Assembly: GCA_003577005.1 (NCBI GenBank)
Contig: QEUW01000238.1
Span: forward strand, 1 to 12,924
Direction of reading: 5' to 3'
DNA length: 12,924 bases
Source: Chloroflexota bacterium
GTDB taxonomy: Bacteria; Chloroflexota; Anaerolineae; Caldilineales; Caldilineaceae
Every line of letters starts with the position of its first letter. Within the stretch, counting starts at the first letter, position 1. This document shows, one piece after another, positions 1 to 7,140 of this stretch. The notes beneath the pieces are model-generated. The model saw nothing but the letters and a program-made list of their open reading frames with translations, was not told the origin of the DNA and did not search any database. The translations under genes and the position numbers were made by a program.

Positions 1-444
1 CAGCCGCAGGTGATCCTGGCCGATGAGCCGACCAGCGCGCTCGATGTGGTGGTCCAGCGCCAGGTGATGGAGACGCTGGGCAAAGTGCAGGAGGAGATCG
101 GCGCCTCGCTCATTCTCGTGGGCCACGACATGGGGCTGATGGCGCAGTTTGTCGACAAGATCGGCGTCATGTATGCCGGCAAGCTGGTGGAGCTTGGCCC
201 GGTGGATGAAATTTTTGAAGAGCCGCTCCATCCCTATACGCAGTTGCTCATCGCCAGCCTGCCATCGCTGGAAGGGAAAGGCATCTTCAAGGGCATCCCC
301 GGCATCACGCCCTCGCTGCTCAACCCGCCGCCCGGCTGCCCGTTTCACCCACGGTGCCCTCAGGCGATGGAGCGATGCGGTTCGATTGTGCCCGCGCTGC
401 AAGAGGTACGCCCGGGGCGGTGGGTGTCGTGTTTGTTGTATTAA
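1..444 (+). CDS. Dipeptide/oligopeptide ABC transporter ATP-binding protein, C-terminal part (5' truncated)
   Basis: This is the C-terminal half of an ATPase that powers a dipeptide/oligopeptide/nickel-type ABC importer (DppD/OppD family) on the cytoplasmic face of the membrane. The reading frame is open from base 1, so the gene starts upstream; Walker A and the signature motif are missing only because of the window edge. Visible are Walker B and D-loop (VILADEPTSALD), the switch histidine (LVGHDMG) and the C-terminal oligo/dipeptide extension beginning at HPYTQLL. The extension has four cysteines (GCPFHPRCP...ERC...VSCLL), a pattern reported to hold an iron-sulfur cluster in some DppD proteins. 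It stops at TAA 442-444, 60-72 nt before a second ATPase of the same family, as expected for the paired ATPases of this importer class. The substrate cannot be read from the sequence. Confidence 0.93.
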   Translation, partial: QPQVILADEPTSALDVVVQRQVMETLGKVQEEIGASLILVGHDMGLMAQFVDKIGVMYAGKLVELGPVDEIFEEPLHPYTQLLIASLPSLEGKGIFKGIPGITPSLLNPPPGCPFHPRCPQAMERCGSIVPALQEVRPGRWVSCLLY

Positions 445-445
445 A

Positions 446-470
446 CATCTCCTCAAATCTCCTCCAATTC
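446..470. repeat. AATCTCC-type spacer repeat, copy 1
   Basis: The spacer between the two ATPase genes holds two copies of ATCTCCT (447-453 and 457-463) in a pyrimidine-rich stretch. The same CTCCTCAAATCTCC phrase recurs at 10112-10147, and a shorter form at 11697-11718. Here the motif can pair with AGGAGAT at 488-494, the purine-rich ribosome-binding region of the next gene. The repeat family is seen directly; any effect on translation is inference. Confidence 0.5.
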
Positions 471-486
471 CATAATCAGGAGGTCG

Positions 487-493
487 AAGGAGA
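487..493 (+). promoter_or_regulatory. Ribosome binding site of the second ATPase gene
   Basis: AAGGAGA lies 11 nt before TTG 505 and 23 nt before ATG 517, and a second purine block, AGGAGG, lies at 478-483. The spacing fits TTG 505 better than ATG 517, so the start is not settled. ATCTCCT upstream could sequester this site. Confidence 0.45.
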
Positions 494-504
494 TCTGTGC
501 TCGA

Positions 505-1521
505 TTGGATAAGACTATGGCCCCACTGCTGGAAGCACAAAACGTCAGCAAAATCTTTGGCGGCGGGTTTTTGAGCCGCAAATGGGTGGTTGCACTCGAA
601 TCGGCCTCGGTGACGATCCCCAGTGACCGGCCCACGATCATTGCCATTGCTGGCGAGAGCGGCAGTGGCAAGACCACACTGGCCCGGTTGCTCTTGGGCA
701 TCACCCAGCCGACCAGCGGGGAGATCCGCTACAAGGGCCAGGACCTGCGCACGATGGACGCCAACCAACGGCGCACTTTCCGCCGCGAGGTGCAGGCGGT
801 CTTCCAAGATCCATTTGAGGTCTATAATCCCTTTTACAAGGTAGATCACGTCCTCGAAATGCCCATCGGCAAGTTCTTCCCCGGCACCTCGCGCAATGAG
901 GAGCGCCGCATGATAGAAGAAGCGCTCCAGGCCGTCGGGCTGCGCCCGGAGGAGACGCTGGGGCGCTACCCGCACCAGTTGAGCGGCGGCCAGCGGCAAC
1001 GGGTCATGGTAGCGCGGGCGCTCCTGCTCCGCCCGCGCATTATCGTGGCCGACGAACCGGTCTCGATGGTCGATGCGTCGCTGCGCGCCACCATTCTCGA
1101 AAGCCTGCTCAAGGCGCACGAAGAGTACAACATCTCGCTCGTCTATATCACCCATGACCTGACGACCGCCTACCAGTTGAGCGAAACGATCCTGATGATG
1201 TATCAGGGTGGCGTGGTCGAAGCAGGCGATGTGGACCTGGTCATCAAAGAGCCGCAACATCCCTATACGCAACTGCTCATCGACTCCATCCCGCTGCCCA
1301 ACCCCAAGCTCCAGTGGGGCCAGCACGAGATCCGGGCGCGCCAGAACTTAAACGGCGCCGGCCCCGACCGCTGTCGCTTTGCCGACCGCTGCCCGCATGT
1401 GATGGAAACCTGTGTGAAACAGGCGCCGCCCCTGTACCAGACACACGAGCGGCGAATGGTGGCCTGTTATCTCTATCAGGACGCGCCCGTGGCCGCCAGG
1501 AATCGAGGGGAGGACTCATGA
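505..1521 (+). CDS. Dipeptide/oligopeptide ABC transporter ATP-binding protein (DppF/OppF-like)
   Basis: This is the second ATPase of the peptide-type importer. Counting from ATG 517 it shows Walker A GESGSGKT (about residues 46-53), the Q-loop region AVFQDPFEVYNPF, the signature LSGGQRQR, Walker B IIVADEPVS followed by MVDAS, the switch histidine in VYITHDLT, and a C-terminal extension with HPYTQLL and four cysteines (DRCRFADRCP...ETC...VACYLY). Length (about 334-338 residues) is normal for DppF/OppF. Two starts are possible: TTG 505, better spaced from AAGGAGA at 487-493, or ATG 517, where family similarity begins (LLEAQNVSKIF). Its stop overlaps the next start as ATGA (1518-1521), so the molybdenum hydroxylase is probably translationally coupled to it. 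That coupling suggests the importer brings in the hydroxylase substrate, but this is inference; the imported molecule need not be a peptide. Confidence 0.93.
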   Translation: MDKTMAPLLEAQNVSKIFGGGFLSRKWVVALESASVTIPSDRPTIIAIAGESGSGKTTLARLLLGITQPTSGEIRYKGQDLRTMDANQRRTFRREVQAVFQDPFEVYNPFYKVDHVLEMPIGKFFPGTSRNEERRMIEEALQAVGLRPEETLGRYPHQLSGGQRQRVMVARALLLRPRIIVADEPVSMVDASLRATILESLLKAHEEYNISLVYITHDLTTAYQLSETILMMYQGGVVEAGDVDLVIKEPQHPYTQLLIDSIPLPNPKLQWGQHEIRARQNLNGAGPDRCRFADRCPHVMETCVKQAPPLYQTHERRMVACYLYQDAPVAARNRGEDS

Positions 1522-3860
1522 CAAAAAACGCACCCGCGCCCCAGTTTATGGGTGTGCGCATCAAACGCCGCGAAGACCCGGCGCTGATCACCGGGCAGGG
1601 CAAGTACACAGGCGATATTCAACTGGATGGCATGGTCTATATGGCCGTCGTGCGCAGCCCCTACGCCCATGCCCGCATCGGGCGCATCGACGCGAGTGCA
1701 GTCGCGGCCCTGCCGGGAGTGCTGGGCGTCTTCACCGGCGCCGACCTCAACCCGCAGTTGACCCGGCCGCTGCCCATGGACATCAGCCTCTCCGACCCCG
1801 AGTTTAGCGAACAGCACGAGATTGGTCGCTACCCGCTGGCTACGGATAAAGTACGCCACGTGGGTGACCCTGTCGCCGTGGTCGTGGCGGAAAGCCGCTA
1901 TCTCGCCGCCGATGCTGCAGAAGCGGTCCATGTTGAGTATGAACCGCTACCGGTCGTCGTGGACCCGGAGAGGGCGTTGGCGCCTGAAGCGTCGCTGCTT
2001 TACGAAGAATGGGGCGCCAACCTCGCCTTCCGCTGGCGCAAGGGCCAGGGGGATGTCGATGGCGCATTTGCGGCGGCGGAAAAGGTTGTCGAGCTACGCA
2101 TCGCCAACCAACGTTTGCTGCCCATGGCAATGGAACCGCGCGCAGTCGCTGCCCAGTATGACGCGGCCAACGACCATCTGACGGTGTGGACAAGCACACA
2201 GATCCCGCATAACATCCAGCGCGATGTGGCAGCGATGCTTGGCATGCCCAAAGAGCAGGTGCGAGTGATCGCACTAGAGGTGGGCGGCGGCTTTGGCGCA
2301 AAAGGGAACATCTACGGCGAAGAGGTGCTTGTCCCCTTGCTGGCGCGCAAACTCAACCGCCCGGTGAAGTGGGTCGCCACCCGCTCGGAGGACTTTGTCG
2401 CCACCAGCCACGGTCGCGACCAGATCGACATCATCCGCCTGGCCGCCGGTAAAAATGGCCGTGTCCACGCCGCCGATCTCACCATCATCGCCGACTGCGG
2501 CGCCTATTACAGCCGCGTCACGCCGGGCATCCCACCCCTCACCGCACAGATGATGACCGGCGTCTACGACATCCCCAATGCGCGTTGCGAAGCGCTGGGT
2601 GTGATGACCAACAAGAACATCAACGAGCCCTACCGCGGCGCGGGCCGGCCCGAAGCCGCCTTCCTCATCGAGCGGGCAATGGATGCCTTGGCCGACGAAC
2701 TGGGCATGGACCCGGTCGAGGTGCGCCGCATCAATTTTATCCCGCCGGAGAAGTTCCCCTACCATACACCGACCGGCGCTATGTACGACAGCGGCAATTA
2801 CGCTATGAATCTCGACCGTGCGCTTGAACTGGTGAACTATCCCTCCCTGCGCGCTGAGCAGACGCGACGCCGCCAGCAGGTAGGAAGCAAGCTCCTGGGC
2901 ATCGGGTTGGCCTGTTATGTCGAGGTCTGTGGCTTCGATCCGTCTGAGGCTGGGATCGTCATGGTCGACCAGGAGGGGAAGGCAACAATTCTCAGCGGCA
3001 CCTCCCCGCACGGTCAGGGGCACGCCACAGCGTGGACACAGATCGCCAGCGGTATTTTGCAGATCTCGCCGGAAGAGATTACGGTCATTCACGGCGACAC
3101 CGCCATTGTGCCGCGCGGTTTTGGCACCTACGGCAGCCGCAGCGCGTCGCTGGCCGGCAACGCCGTGGCGGGCAACGCCGAGGTGGTACGCGACCGGGCC
3201 AGAGCCATCGCGGCCCATCTGTTAGAAGCGGCCGTAGCCGATGTAACATTGACCGATGGCAAGTTCCATGTCGTCGGTTCACCGGGCGTGGCCGTCACGT
3301 GGAAAGAGGTAGCTCAGGCCGCATACGGCGAGCAGTTGCCGGAAGAACTGCGCGGCGAACTCAAATCGGAGACCGACTTTGAGTCTGCAAGCGAGACGTA
3401 CCCGTTTGGCACGCATATCGCCGTCGTCGAAGTCGACCCGGAGACCGGCGCCATCGAGATCAAACGCTATGTGACAGTGGACGACTGTGGTCATGTCATC
3501 AACCCGCTGCTGGTCGAGGGGCAGGTCCACGGCGGCATTGCCCAGGGTGTGGGGCAGGCGTTGTTTGAACACGCCCGCTACGATGAGATCGGCAATCTGA
3601 TCACCGGCACGCTGATGGACTATACGCTGCCGCGCGCCGACAATTTTCTACACTTCGAGACCCATCGCACCGAGACACCCTCCCCGCTTAACCCGCTGGG
3701 TATCAAAGGCATCGGTGAGGCGGCGACCATTGGCTCGACGCCCACCATCGTCAACGCCGTAGTCGATGCGCTCTCGCACCTGGGTGTGCGTCACCTGGAT
3801 ATGCCGCTCACGGCAGAGAAAATCTGGCGGGCGATCCACGAGCATAATGGGCAACAGTAA
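1518..3860 (+). CDS. Xanthine dehydrogenase/CoxL-type molybdopterin-binding subunit (form II-like)
   Basis: Large catalytic subunit of a molybdenum hydroxylase of the xanthine oxidase family, which oxidises an aldehyde, N-heterocycle or related carbon centre using water. The product is 780 residues, the usual length. Residues 13-150 form the a/b hammerhead domain (GVRIKRREDP...GKYTGD...VGDPVAVVVAES). Cofactor-binding segments follow: GGGFGAK (256-262), PYRGAGR (371-377), GQGHA (499-503), GTYGSRS (536-542) and GIKGIGEAATIG (728-739), whose E734 is the expected catalytic glutamate. The PYRGAGR loop is the form II/aldehyde-oxidase-like type; the AYxCSFR loop of true aerobic CO dehydrogenase is absent. 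ATG 1518 is preceded by GGGGAGG and overlaps the previous stop, so an upstream extension in the same frame is rejected. No FAD or 2Fe-2S partner gene is present in the window. Substrate unknown. Confidence 0.93.
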   Translation: MTKNAPAPQFMGVRIKRREDPALITGQGKYTGDIQLDGMVYMAVVRSPYAHARIGRIDASAVAALPGVLGVFTGADLNPQLTRPLPMDISLSDPEFSEQHEIGRYPLATDKVRHVGDPVAVVVAESRYLAADAAEAVHVEYEPLPVVVDPERALAPEASLLYEEWGANLAFRWRKGQGDVDGAFAAAEKVVELRIANQRLLPMAMEPRAVAAQYDAANDHLTVWTSTQIPHNIQRDVAAMLGMPKEQVRVIALEVGGGFGAKGNIYGEEVLVPLLARKLNRPVKWVATRSEDFVATSHGRDQIDIIRLAAGKNGRVHAADLTIIADCGAYYSRVTPGIPPLTAQMMTGVYDIPNARCEALGVMTNKNINEPYRGAGRPEAAFLIERAMDALADELGMDPVEVRRINFIPPEKFPYHTPTGAMYDSGNYAMNLDRALELVNYPSLRAEQTRRRQQVGSKLLGIGLACYVEVCGFDPSEAGIVMVDQEGKATILSGTSPHGQGHATAWTQIASGILQISPEEITVIHGDTAIVPRGFGTYGSRSASLAGNAVAGNAEVVRDRARAIAAHLLEAAVADVTLTDGKFHVVGSPGVAVTWKEVAQAAYGEQLPEELRGELKSETDFESASETYPFGTHIAVVEVDPETGAIEIKRYVTVDDCGHVINPLLVEGQVHGGIAQGVGQALFEHARYDEIGNLITGTLMDYTLPRADNFLHFETHRTETPSPLNPLGIKGIGEAATIGSTPTIVNAVVDALSHLGVRHLDMPLTAEKIWRAIHEHNGQQ

Positions 3861-4590
3861 ACTGCCGCGTCTGAAAGTGGGGCCAGCCGCCGGCCCCACT
3901 GACCTGGCCTATATGGCGTTGCAAGTCGATGTTCTCTACCGGCTGGATGCAGCCGGCCGGCTGCGTTGCATCAACGAGGCGCATGAGCCGCCTGCCCCGC
4001 GTTTCTTTGTGGGGCGCACCCGACACGGCAACCTGTGTCGCTTCCGCTATGACCTGCCCGATGAACTCTGTCAAAAACTGGAGCGGCTCTGTGCAGCCGA
4101 ACCAGTGACAACCGATTTTACTGCCCCACCGATTCATGCAGCGGCAATCAAGGAGGCGTTGGCCAGCCACGCGCCGGTCGGCGATGAATATCGTGGGCCG
4201 GCCTATTGGATCCCCGCCGGCTACTCTATTCCACCCCACGTTGTGTTGATCACCGAAGCCAACCAACATCTGCTGCTGTCTGGCTTCTCAGAGATGGTGC
4301 CGGTGACCGGCACAGGTGGCCCAATCACCGCGGCGGTTGTGGATGATACTGCGGTAGCCGTCTGCCATACAGCCCGCATCACCGCCGCAGCCGCCGAAGC
4401 AGGCGTCAAGACGTTGCTCGACTCACGCGGCCAGGGCCATGCCACCGCCGCGGTGGCGGGCTGGGCGGCGGCCATTCGCCAGAGCGGCCGCCTGCCGCTC
4501 TACAGCACCTGGTGGGAGAATCACGCATCGCAGGGGGTAGCCCGCAAACTGGGCATGGTCTTTTATGGGGAGGATTGGTCATTGGGGTAA
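3847..4590 (+). CDS. GNAT family N-acetyltransferase
   Basis: Predicted acetyl-CoA-dependent N-acetyltransferase of 247 residues. The C-terminal third carries the GNAT fold signature: SRGQGHATAAVAGWA (about residues 193-207) is the acetyl-CoA pyrophosphate-binding R/Q-x-x-G-x-G/A loop and helix, followed by PLYSTWWENHASQGVARKLGM (beta5-alpha4) and FYGEDWSL. The N-terminal half (LQVDVLYRLDAAGRL...PRFFVGRTRHGN) resembles the substrate domain of FR47/PF12746-like two-domain GNATs. ATG 3847 overlaps the molybdenum-subunit gene by 14 nt but has little Shine-Dalgarno signal. In-frame ATG 3913, downstream of a 9-bp hairpin, is a plausible alternative and would still keep the recognisable domains. 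The acceptor substrate is unknown; the tight overlap suggests cotranscription with the molybdenum hydroxylase. Confidence 0.85.
   Translation: MGNSKLPRLKVGPAAGPTDLAYMALQVDVLYRLDAAGRLRCINEAHEPPAPRFFVGRTRHGNLCRFRYDLPDELCQKLERLCAAEPVTTDFTAPPIHAAAIKEALASHAPVGDEYRGPAYWIPAGYSIPPHVVLITEANQHLLLSGFSEMVPVTGTGGPITAAVVDDTAVAVCHTARITAAAAEAGVKTLLDSRGQGHATAAVAGWAAAIRQSGRLPLYSTWWENHASQGVARKLGMVFYGEDWSLG
3876..3900 (+). other. Perfect 9-bp hairpin just after the molybdenum-subunit stop
   Basis: AGTGGGGCC (3876-3884) and GGCCCCACT (3892-3900) form a perfect GC-rich stem with a 7-nt loop, 15 nt after the stop of the molybdenum-subunit gene. No U-tract follows, so it is not a canonical intrinsic terminator. It lies inside the first codons of the acetyltransferase if ATG 3847 is used, or in its leader if ATG 3913 is used. 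It could shield the upstream mRNA 3' end or lower downstream translation; this is inference. Confidence 0.55.
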
Positions 4591-4632
4591 CCTGGATCGA
4601 TAAAACGCAAAGCTAAGGCTCAAAACAAGCTC

Positions 4633-4986
4633 ATGATGAACACAGCAAATGTACCCATGGATTTCACCGTCTACCAGCGCGAATCGCGCAAAACCTGGAG
4701 CCTGATCCACACCGATCATCCCATCGTCTATCCCACGTTGGGTCTGGTCAACGAGGCCGGCGAACTGGCCGGCAAGGTCAAAAAGATCTTCCGCGACAAG
4801 CAGGGGCAGATCAGCGCCGAGGACCGGGATGCGCTCAAACACGAACTGGGCGATGTGCTCTGGTATCTGGCGCAAATCTGCACCGAACTCGACCTGACGC
4901 TGGAGGAAGTCGCCACCGCAAACCTGACCAAGTTATTCTCCCGCCTCGAACGTGGTACAATTGGCGGCGAAGGGGATGAAAGATAA
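4633..4986 (+). CDS. MazG-like nucleotide pyrophosphohydrolase
   Basis: All-alpha NTP pyrophosphohydrolase of the MazG-like superfamily, 117 residues, expected to hydrolyse (d)NTPs or modified nucleotides to the monophosphate and pyrophosphate with Mg2+. The metal-binding pattern is present: GLVNEAGELAGKVKK (E41, E44) and HELGDVLWYLA (E71, D74). The C-terminus (LERGTIGGEGDER) resembles the RGxxxGxGDxR ending common in this subfamily, so the gene looks complete. The first of two tandem ATGs (4633, 4636) is used; the Shine-Dalgarno signal is weak, and ATG 4657 (MDFTVYQ) is an alternative closer to the conserved start. It lies 42 nt after the acetyltransferase and 20 nt before the GH4 gene, so probably in the same transcript. 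A second, clearly different MazG-like gene lies at 6819. Role probably housekeeping, but this is uncertain. Confidence 0.88.
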   Translation: MMNTANVPMDFTVYQRESRKTWSLIHTDHPIVYPTLGLVNEAGELAGKVKKIFRDKQGQISAEDRDALKHELGDVLWYLAQICTELDLTLEEVATANLTKLFSRLERGTIGGEGDER

Positions 4987-5006
4987 CAAAAAAGTTCGGA
5001 GGACTC

Positions 5007-6422
5007 ATGACCAAGATTGTATTTATCGGGGCGGGGAGTACGGTTTTCGCTAAAAACTTGCTGGGCGACATTCTCAGCTTCCCCGAATTGCAGGACGTAA
5101 CACTCAGCCTGCACGATATCGACCCGGAACGGCTGCGCACCTCGGAGATCGTGGCGCGCAAGACCGCGGCGGCGCTAGGCGCCAACCCGATCATCGAGGT
5201 AACAACCGACCGCCGCCAGGCGCTGGCCGGCGCTGACTATGCCATCAGCATGTTTCAGGTGGGCGGGTACAAACCCTCGACCGTGGTCGATTTTGAAGTG
5301 CCCAAAAAGTACGGTCTGCGCCAGACCATCGCCGATACGTTGGGCATCGGCGGGATCATGCGCGGGCTGCGCACCATTCCCGTCTTTCTTGACATCTGCC
5401 GCGATATGGAAGAGCTCTGCCCCGATGTCACCTTTCTCCAGTATGTCAACCCCATGGCTATGAACTGCTGGGCGATTGGCCGCGCCACCGGGATCAAGAC
5501 GGTGGGTCTCTGCCACAGCGTCCAGGGAACAGCCGGTGAACTGGCACGCGACATCAAGGTGCCGCTCGACGAGATCAACTATATCTGCGCCGGTATCAAC
5601 CACATGGCCTTTTACCTGCGCTTTGAACGGGATGGCGAAGACCTCTACCCGCGCATCCGCCAGGTGCTAGAAGAGGGACGGGTGCCCAGCGGGAACCGCG
5701 TCCGCTATGAGGTCTTCAAACGGCTGGGCTACTTTGTCACCGAATCGAGCGAACACTTTGCCGAATACGTACCCTGGTTTATCAAGCGCGACCGGCCAGA
5801 CCTCATCGAGGAATTCAACATCCCGCTCGATGAATATATCACCCGTTGCGAGCGCCAGATCGAAGAGTGGCAAGGGATGCGTGTGGCGCTGGAAGACCCC
5901 GACCCCGAGGCCATCGCCCGCTACGAGCGCGAACGCATCGAAGCTCGCATCGCCCGGCTGGAGGCCAAAGACCCGCTGCGGGCAGCCGAATTGCGCCAGC
6001 GGCTCGAAGAATACAGCGCTTCTGGGCAAAAGGTACGCCGCAGCAGCGAATACGGCTCGCTGATCATCCACAGCATGGAGACGGGCGAACCGCGTGTGAT
6101 TTACGGCAACGTATTGAATCAGGGTCTGATCGACAATCTGCCGCAAGGTTGCTGTGTCGAAGTGCCGGTGTTGGTGGATAAAAATGGCCTCCAGCCCACC
6201 AAGATCGGCCAGCTTCCGCCCCATCTGGCTGCACTTATGCAGACCAACGTCAATGTGCAGTCGTTAGTGGTAGAGGCCGCCCTCACCGGCAAGCGCGAAC
6301 ACATCTACCACGCTGCCATGCTCGACCCCCACACCGCCGCCGAACTCTCGCTCGACCAAATCTGGAACCTGGTCGATGACCTGATCGAAGCGCACGGTGA
6401 GTGGCTGCCGAAGTATAGCTGA
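5007..6422 (+). CDS. melA: Glycoside hydrolase family 4 alpha-galactosidase/alpha-glucosidase (MelA-like)
   Basis: NAD+- and Mn2+-dependent GH4 glycosidase, 471 residues, about the usual length, cytoplasmic (no signal peptide). GH4 enzymes cleave by oxidation at C3 and elimination rather than by ordinary acid/base hydrolysis. Motifs: N-terminal Rossmann GAGS (8-11), LHDIDPERL (35-43) at the adenosine ribose, YVNPM (146-150), VGLCHSVQGT (166-175) with C169/H170, and AGINHMAF (195-202) with H199; C169 and H199 are the expected Mn2+ ligands. CHSVQGT is typical of MelA-type alpha-galactosidases and related alpha-glucosidases, not of the 6-phospho-glycosidase branch, so a non-phosphorylated substrate imported by an ABC system fits. 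Start ATG 5007 has GGAGG seven nt upstream region. The nearby CUT1 importer, HAD enzyme and sulfatase support a carbohydrate role. Galactoside versus glucoside or glucuronide specificity is not settled. Confidence 0.9.
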   Translation: MTKIVFIGAGSTVFAKNLLGDILSFPELQDVTLSLHDIDPERLRTSEIVARKTAAALGANPIIEVTTDRRQALAGADYAISMFQVGGYKPSTVVDFEVPKKYGLRQTIADTLGIGGIMRGLRTIPVFLDICRDMEELCPDVTFLQYVNPMAMNCWAIGRATGIKTVGLCHSVQGTAGELARDIKVPLDEINYICAGINHMAFYLRFERDGEDLYPRIRQVLEEGRVPSGNRVRYEVFKRLGYFVTESSEHFAEYVPWFIKRDRPDLIEEFNIPLDEYITRCERQIEEWQGMRVALEDPDPEAIARYERERIEARIARLEAKDPLRAAELRQRLEEYSASGQKVRRSSEYGSLIIHSMETGEPRVIYGNVLNQGLIDNLPQGCCVEVPVLVDKNGLQPTKIGQLPPHLAALMQTNVNVQSLVVEAALTGKREHIYHAAMLDPHTAAELSLDQIWNLVDDLIEAHGEWLPKYS

Positions 6423-6451
6423 AAGCGAAGTTACGTCTTAAAGAGGGCTGT

Positions 6452-6535
6452 ATGCCAGAAGTGAGCCGATTCTATGGAATCATTCATGTTCCCGCGCGTT
6501 GTTTCTGTCCGGTATTTGAGAGAGTATTGGCTTGA
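6452..6535 (+). pseudogene. Remnant 5' end of a DUF4160 gene fused out of frame to DUF2442
   Basis: ATG 6452 is preceded by a good AAGAGGG ribosome-binding site (6441-6447) and encodes MPEVSRFYGIIH, which closely resembles the first residues of DUF4160 proteins (MPEISRFYGI-type). After about 12 codons the resemblance ends, and this frame stops at TGA 6533 after 27 codons, while the DUF2442 gene continues in another frame. DUF4160 and DUF2442 genes are commonly adjacent in that order. The simplest reading is a deletion that removed nearly all of DUF4160 and joined its start to the start of DUF2442 near 6483-6488. The match rests on memory of the family, not an alignment. Confidence 0.55.
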
Positions 6536-6758
6536 ATTGACTTTTGCCGAAGGACGAAAGGGCCGCCTGGATTTTCGCGAGCGCATTTCGGGTCGCGGCG
6601 GCCCCTTCCGTGCTTTGAAGGATGTTGAATTCTTCAAGCAGGTTCGAGTTGATCCGGAGGCAGGTACGTTAGTCTGGCCGAATGATTTGGATCTGGACCT
6701 AGACGTACTTTATTGCGCGGCTATGGGCATCGCTCTGCCAGAGGCGGAGGCGGTTTGA
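6474..6758 (+). CDS. DUF2442 domain-containing protein
   Basis: Small protein of 94 residues, matching DUF2442 (PF10387) over almost all its length: RVVSVRYLREYWLELTFAEGRKGRLDF, then GPFRALKDVEFFKQVRVDPEAGTLVWPN, then LDLDVLYCAA. Molecular function is not established; such genes often sit beside DUF4160 and have been discussed as a possible toxin-antitoxin-like pair. ATG 6474 lacks a ribosome-binding site, and ATG 6486 (MFPRVV) is a natural alternative start. The only good ribosome-binding site upstream belongs to the DUF4160 remnant at 6452, so translation may be weak or depend on reinitiation. The DNA here looks less GC-rich and has different codon use from the neighbouring GH4 gene, which suggests separate acquisition. 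Confidence 0.82.
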   Translation: MESFMFPRVVSVRYLREYWLELTFAEGRKGRLDFRERISGRGGPFRALKDVEFFKQVRVDPEAGTLVWPNDLDLDLDVLYCAAMGIALPEAEAV

Positions 6759-6818
6759 GTTTGCTGCTTGAGAAACAATACACAAACGGACCGCTCTAAA
6801 GCCAAGCTAAGCTTACCT

Positions 6819-7127
6819 ATGACGATCAAAGAGCTACAAGAACAGGCCAGGGAACTCCGAGCGGCACAAGGTTGGCTCGACACTTCTCTTGAGCATCGGA
6901 TCATGTTTCTTGTCACCGAGGTTGGCGAAGTCGTCAACGAGACCCTGAAACTGGTCGGAGCAACCAAACAGTACAGCGATAGCGAGGTGGAGCAGATTAA
7001 AGCGAACCTCGGTCTGGAATTGTATGACGTTTTGTGGAATCTGTGCGATCTCGCCAACCTCGCCGGCATCGACCTAGAGGCAGCTTTTGCCAAGAAGGTT
7101 GCAATCAACCGCACCAGGAAATGGTAG
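6819..7127 (+). CDS. MazG-like nucleotide pyrophosphohydrolase (second, divergent copy)
   Basis: Protein of 102 residues with the MazG/NTP-PPase helix bundle: MFLVTEVGEVVNETLKL (E34, E37) and LGLELYDVLWNLCDLANLAGIDLEAAF (E67, D70) supply the ExxE and ExxD metal sites, followed by KKVAINRTRKW. It is only distantly like the MazG-like protein at 4633, so it is not a recent duplicate. ATG 6819 is chosen because similarity starts at TIKELQEQARELRAAQGW; an in-frame TTG 17 codons upstream (6768) would add a low-complexity polar tail and has no ribosome-binding site. Together with DUF2442 it forms a less GC-rich segment between the GH4 and HAD genes. Its substrate cannot be inferred. Confidence 0.85.
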   Translation: MTIKELQEQARELRAAQGWLDTSLEHRIMFLVTEVGEVVNETLKLVGATKQYSDSEVEQIKANLGLELYDVLWNLCDLANLAGIDLEAAFAKKVAINRTRKW

Positions 7128-7140
7128 ACCCCTTCCAAGT

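Noticed and set aside
1314..1517. N-terminal extension of the molybdenum subunit
   Set aside because: It overlaps the ATPase C-terminus in another frame, and the homologous region begins just after ATG 1518, which has its own ribosome-binding site.
2274..3218. 314-codon antisense ORF opposite the molybdenum-subunit gene
   Set aside because: It is a GC-driven shadow of a gene with clear family motifs; its translation shows no domain and no ribosome-binding site.
1518..3860. Aerobic CO dehydrogenase large subunit (true CoxL)
   Set aside because: The active-site loop is PYRGAGR, not the AYxCSFR motif needed for CO oxidation.
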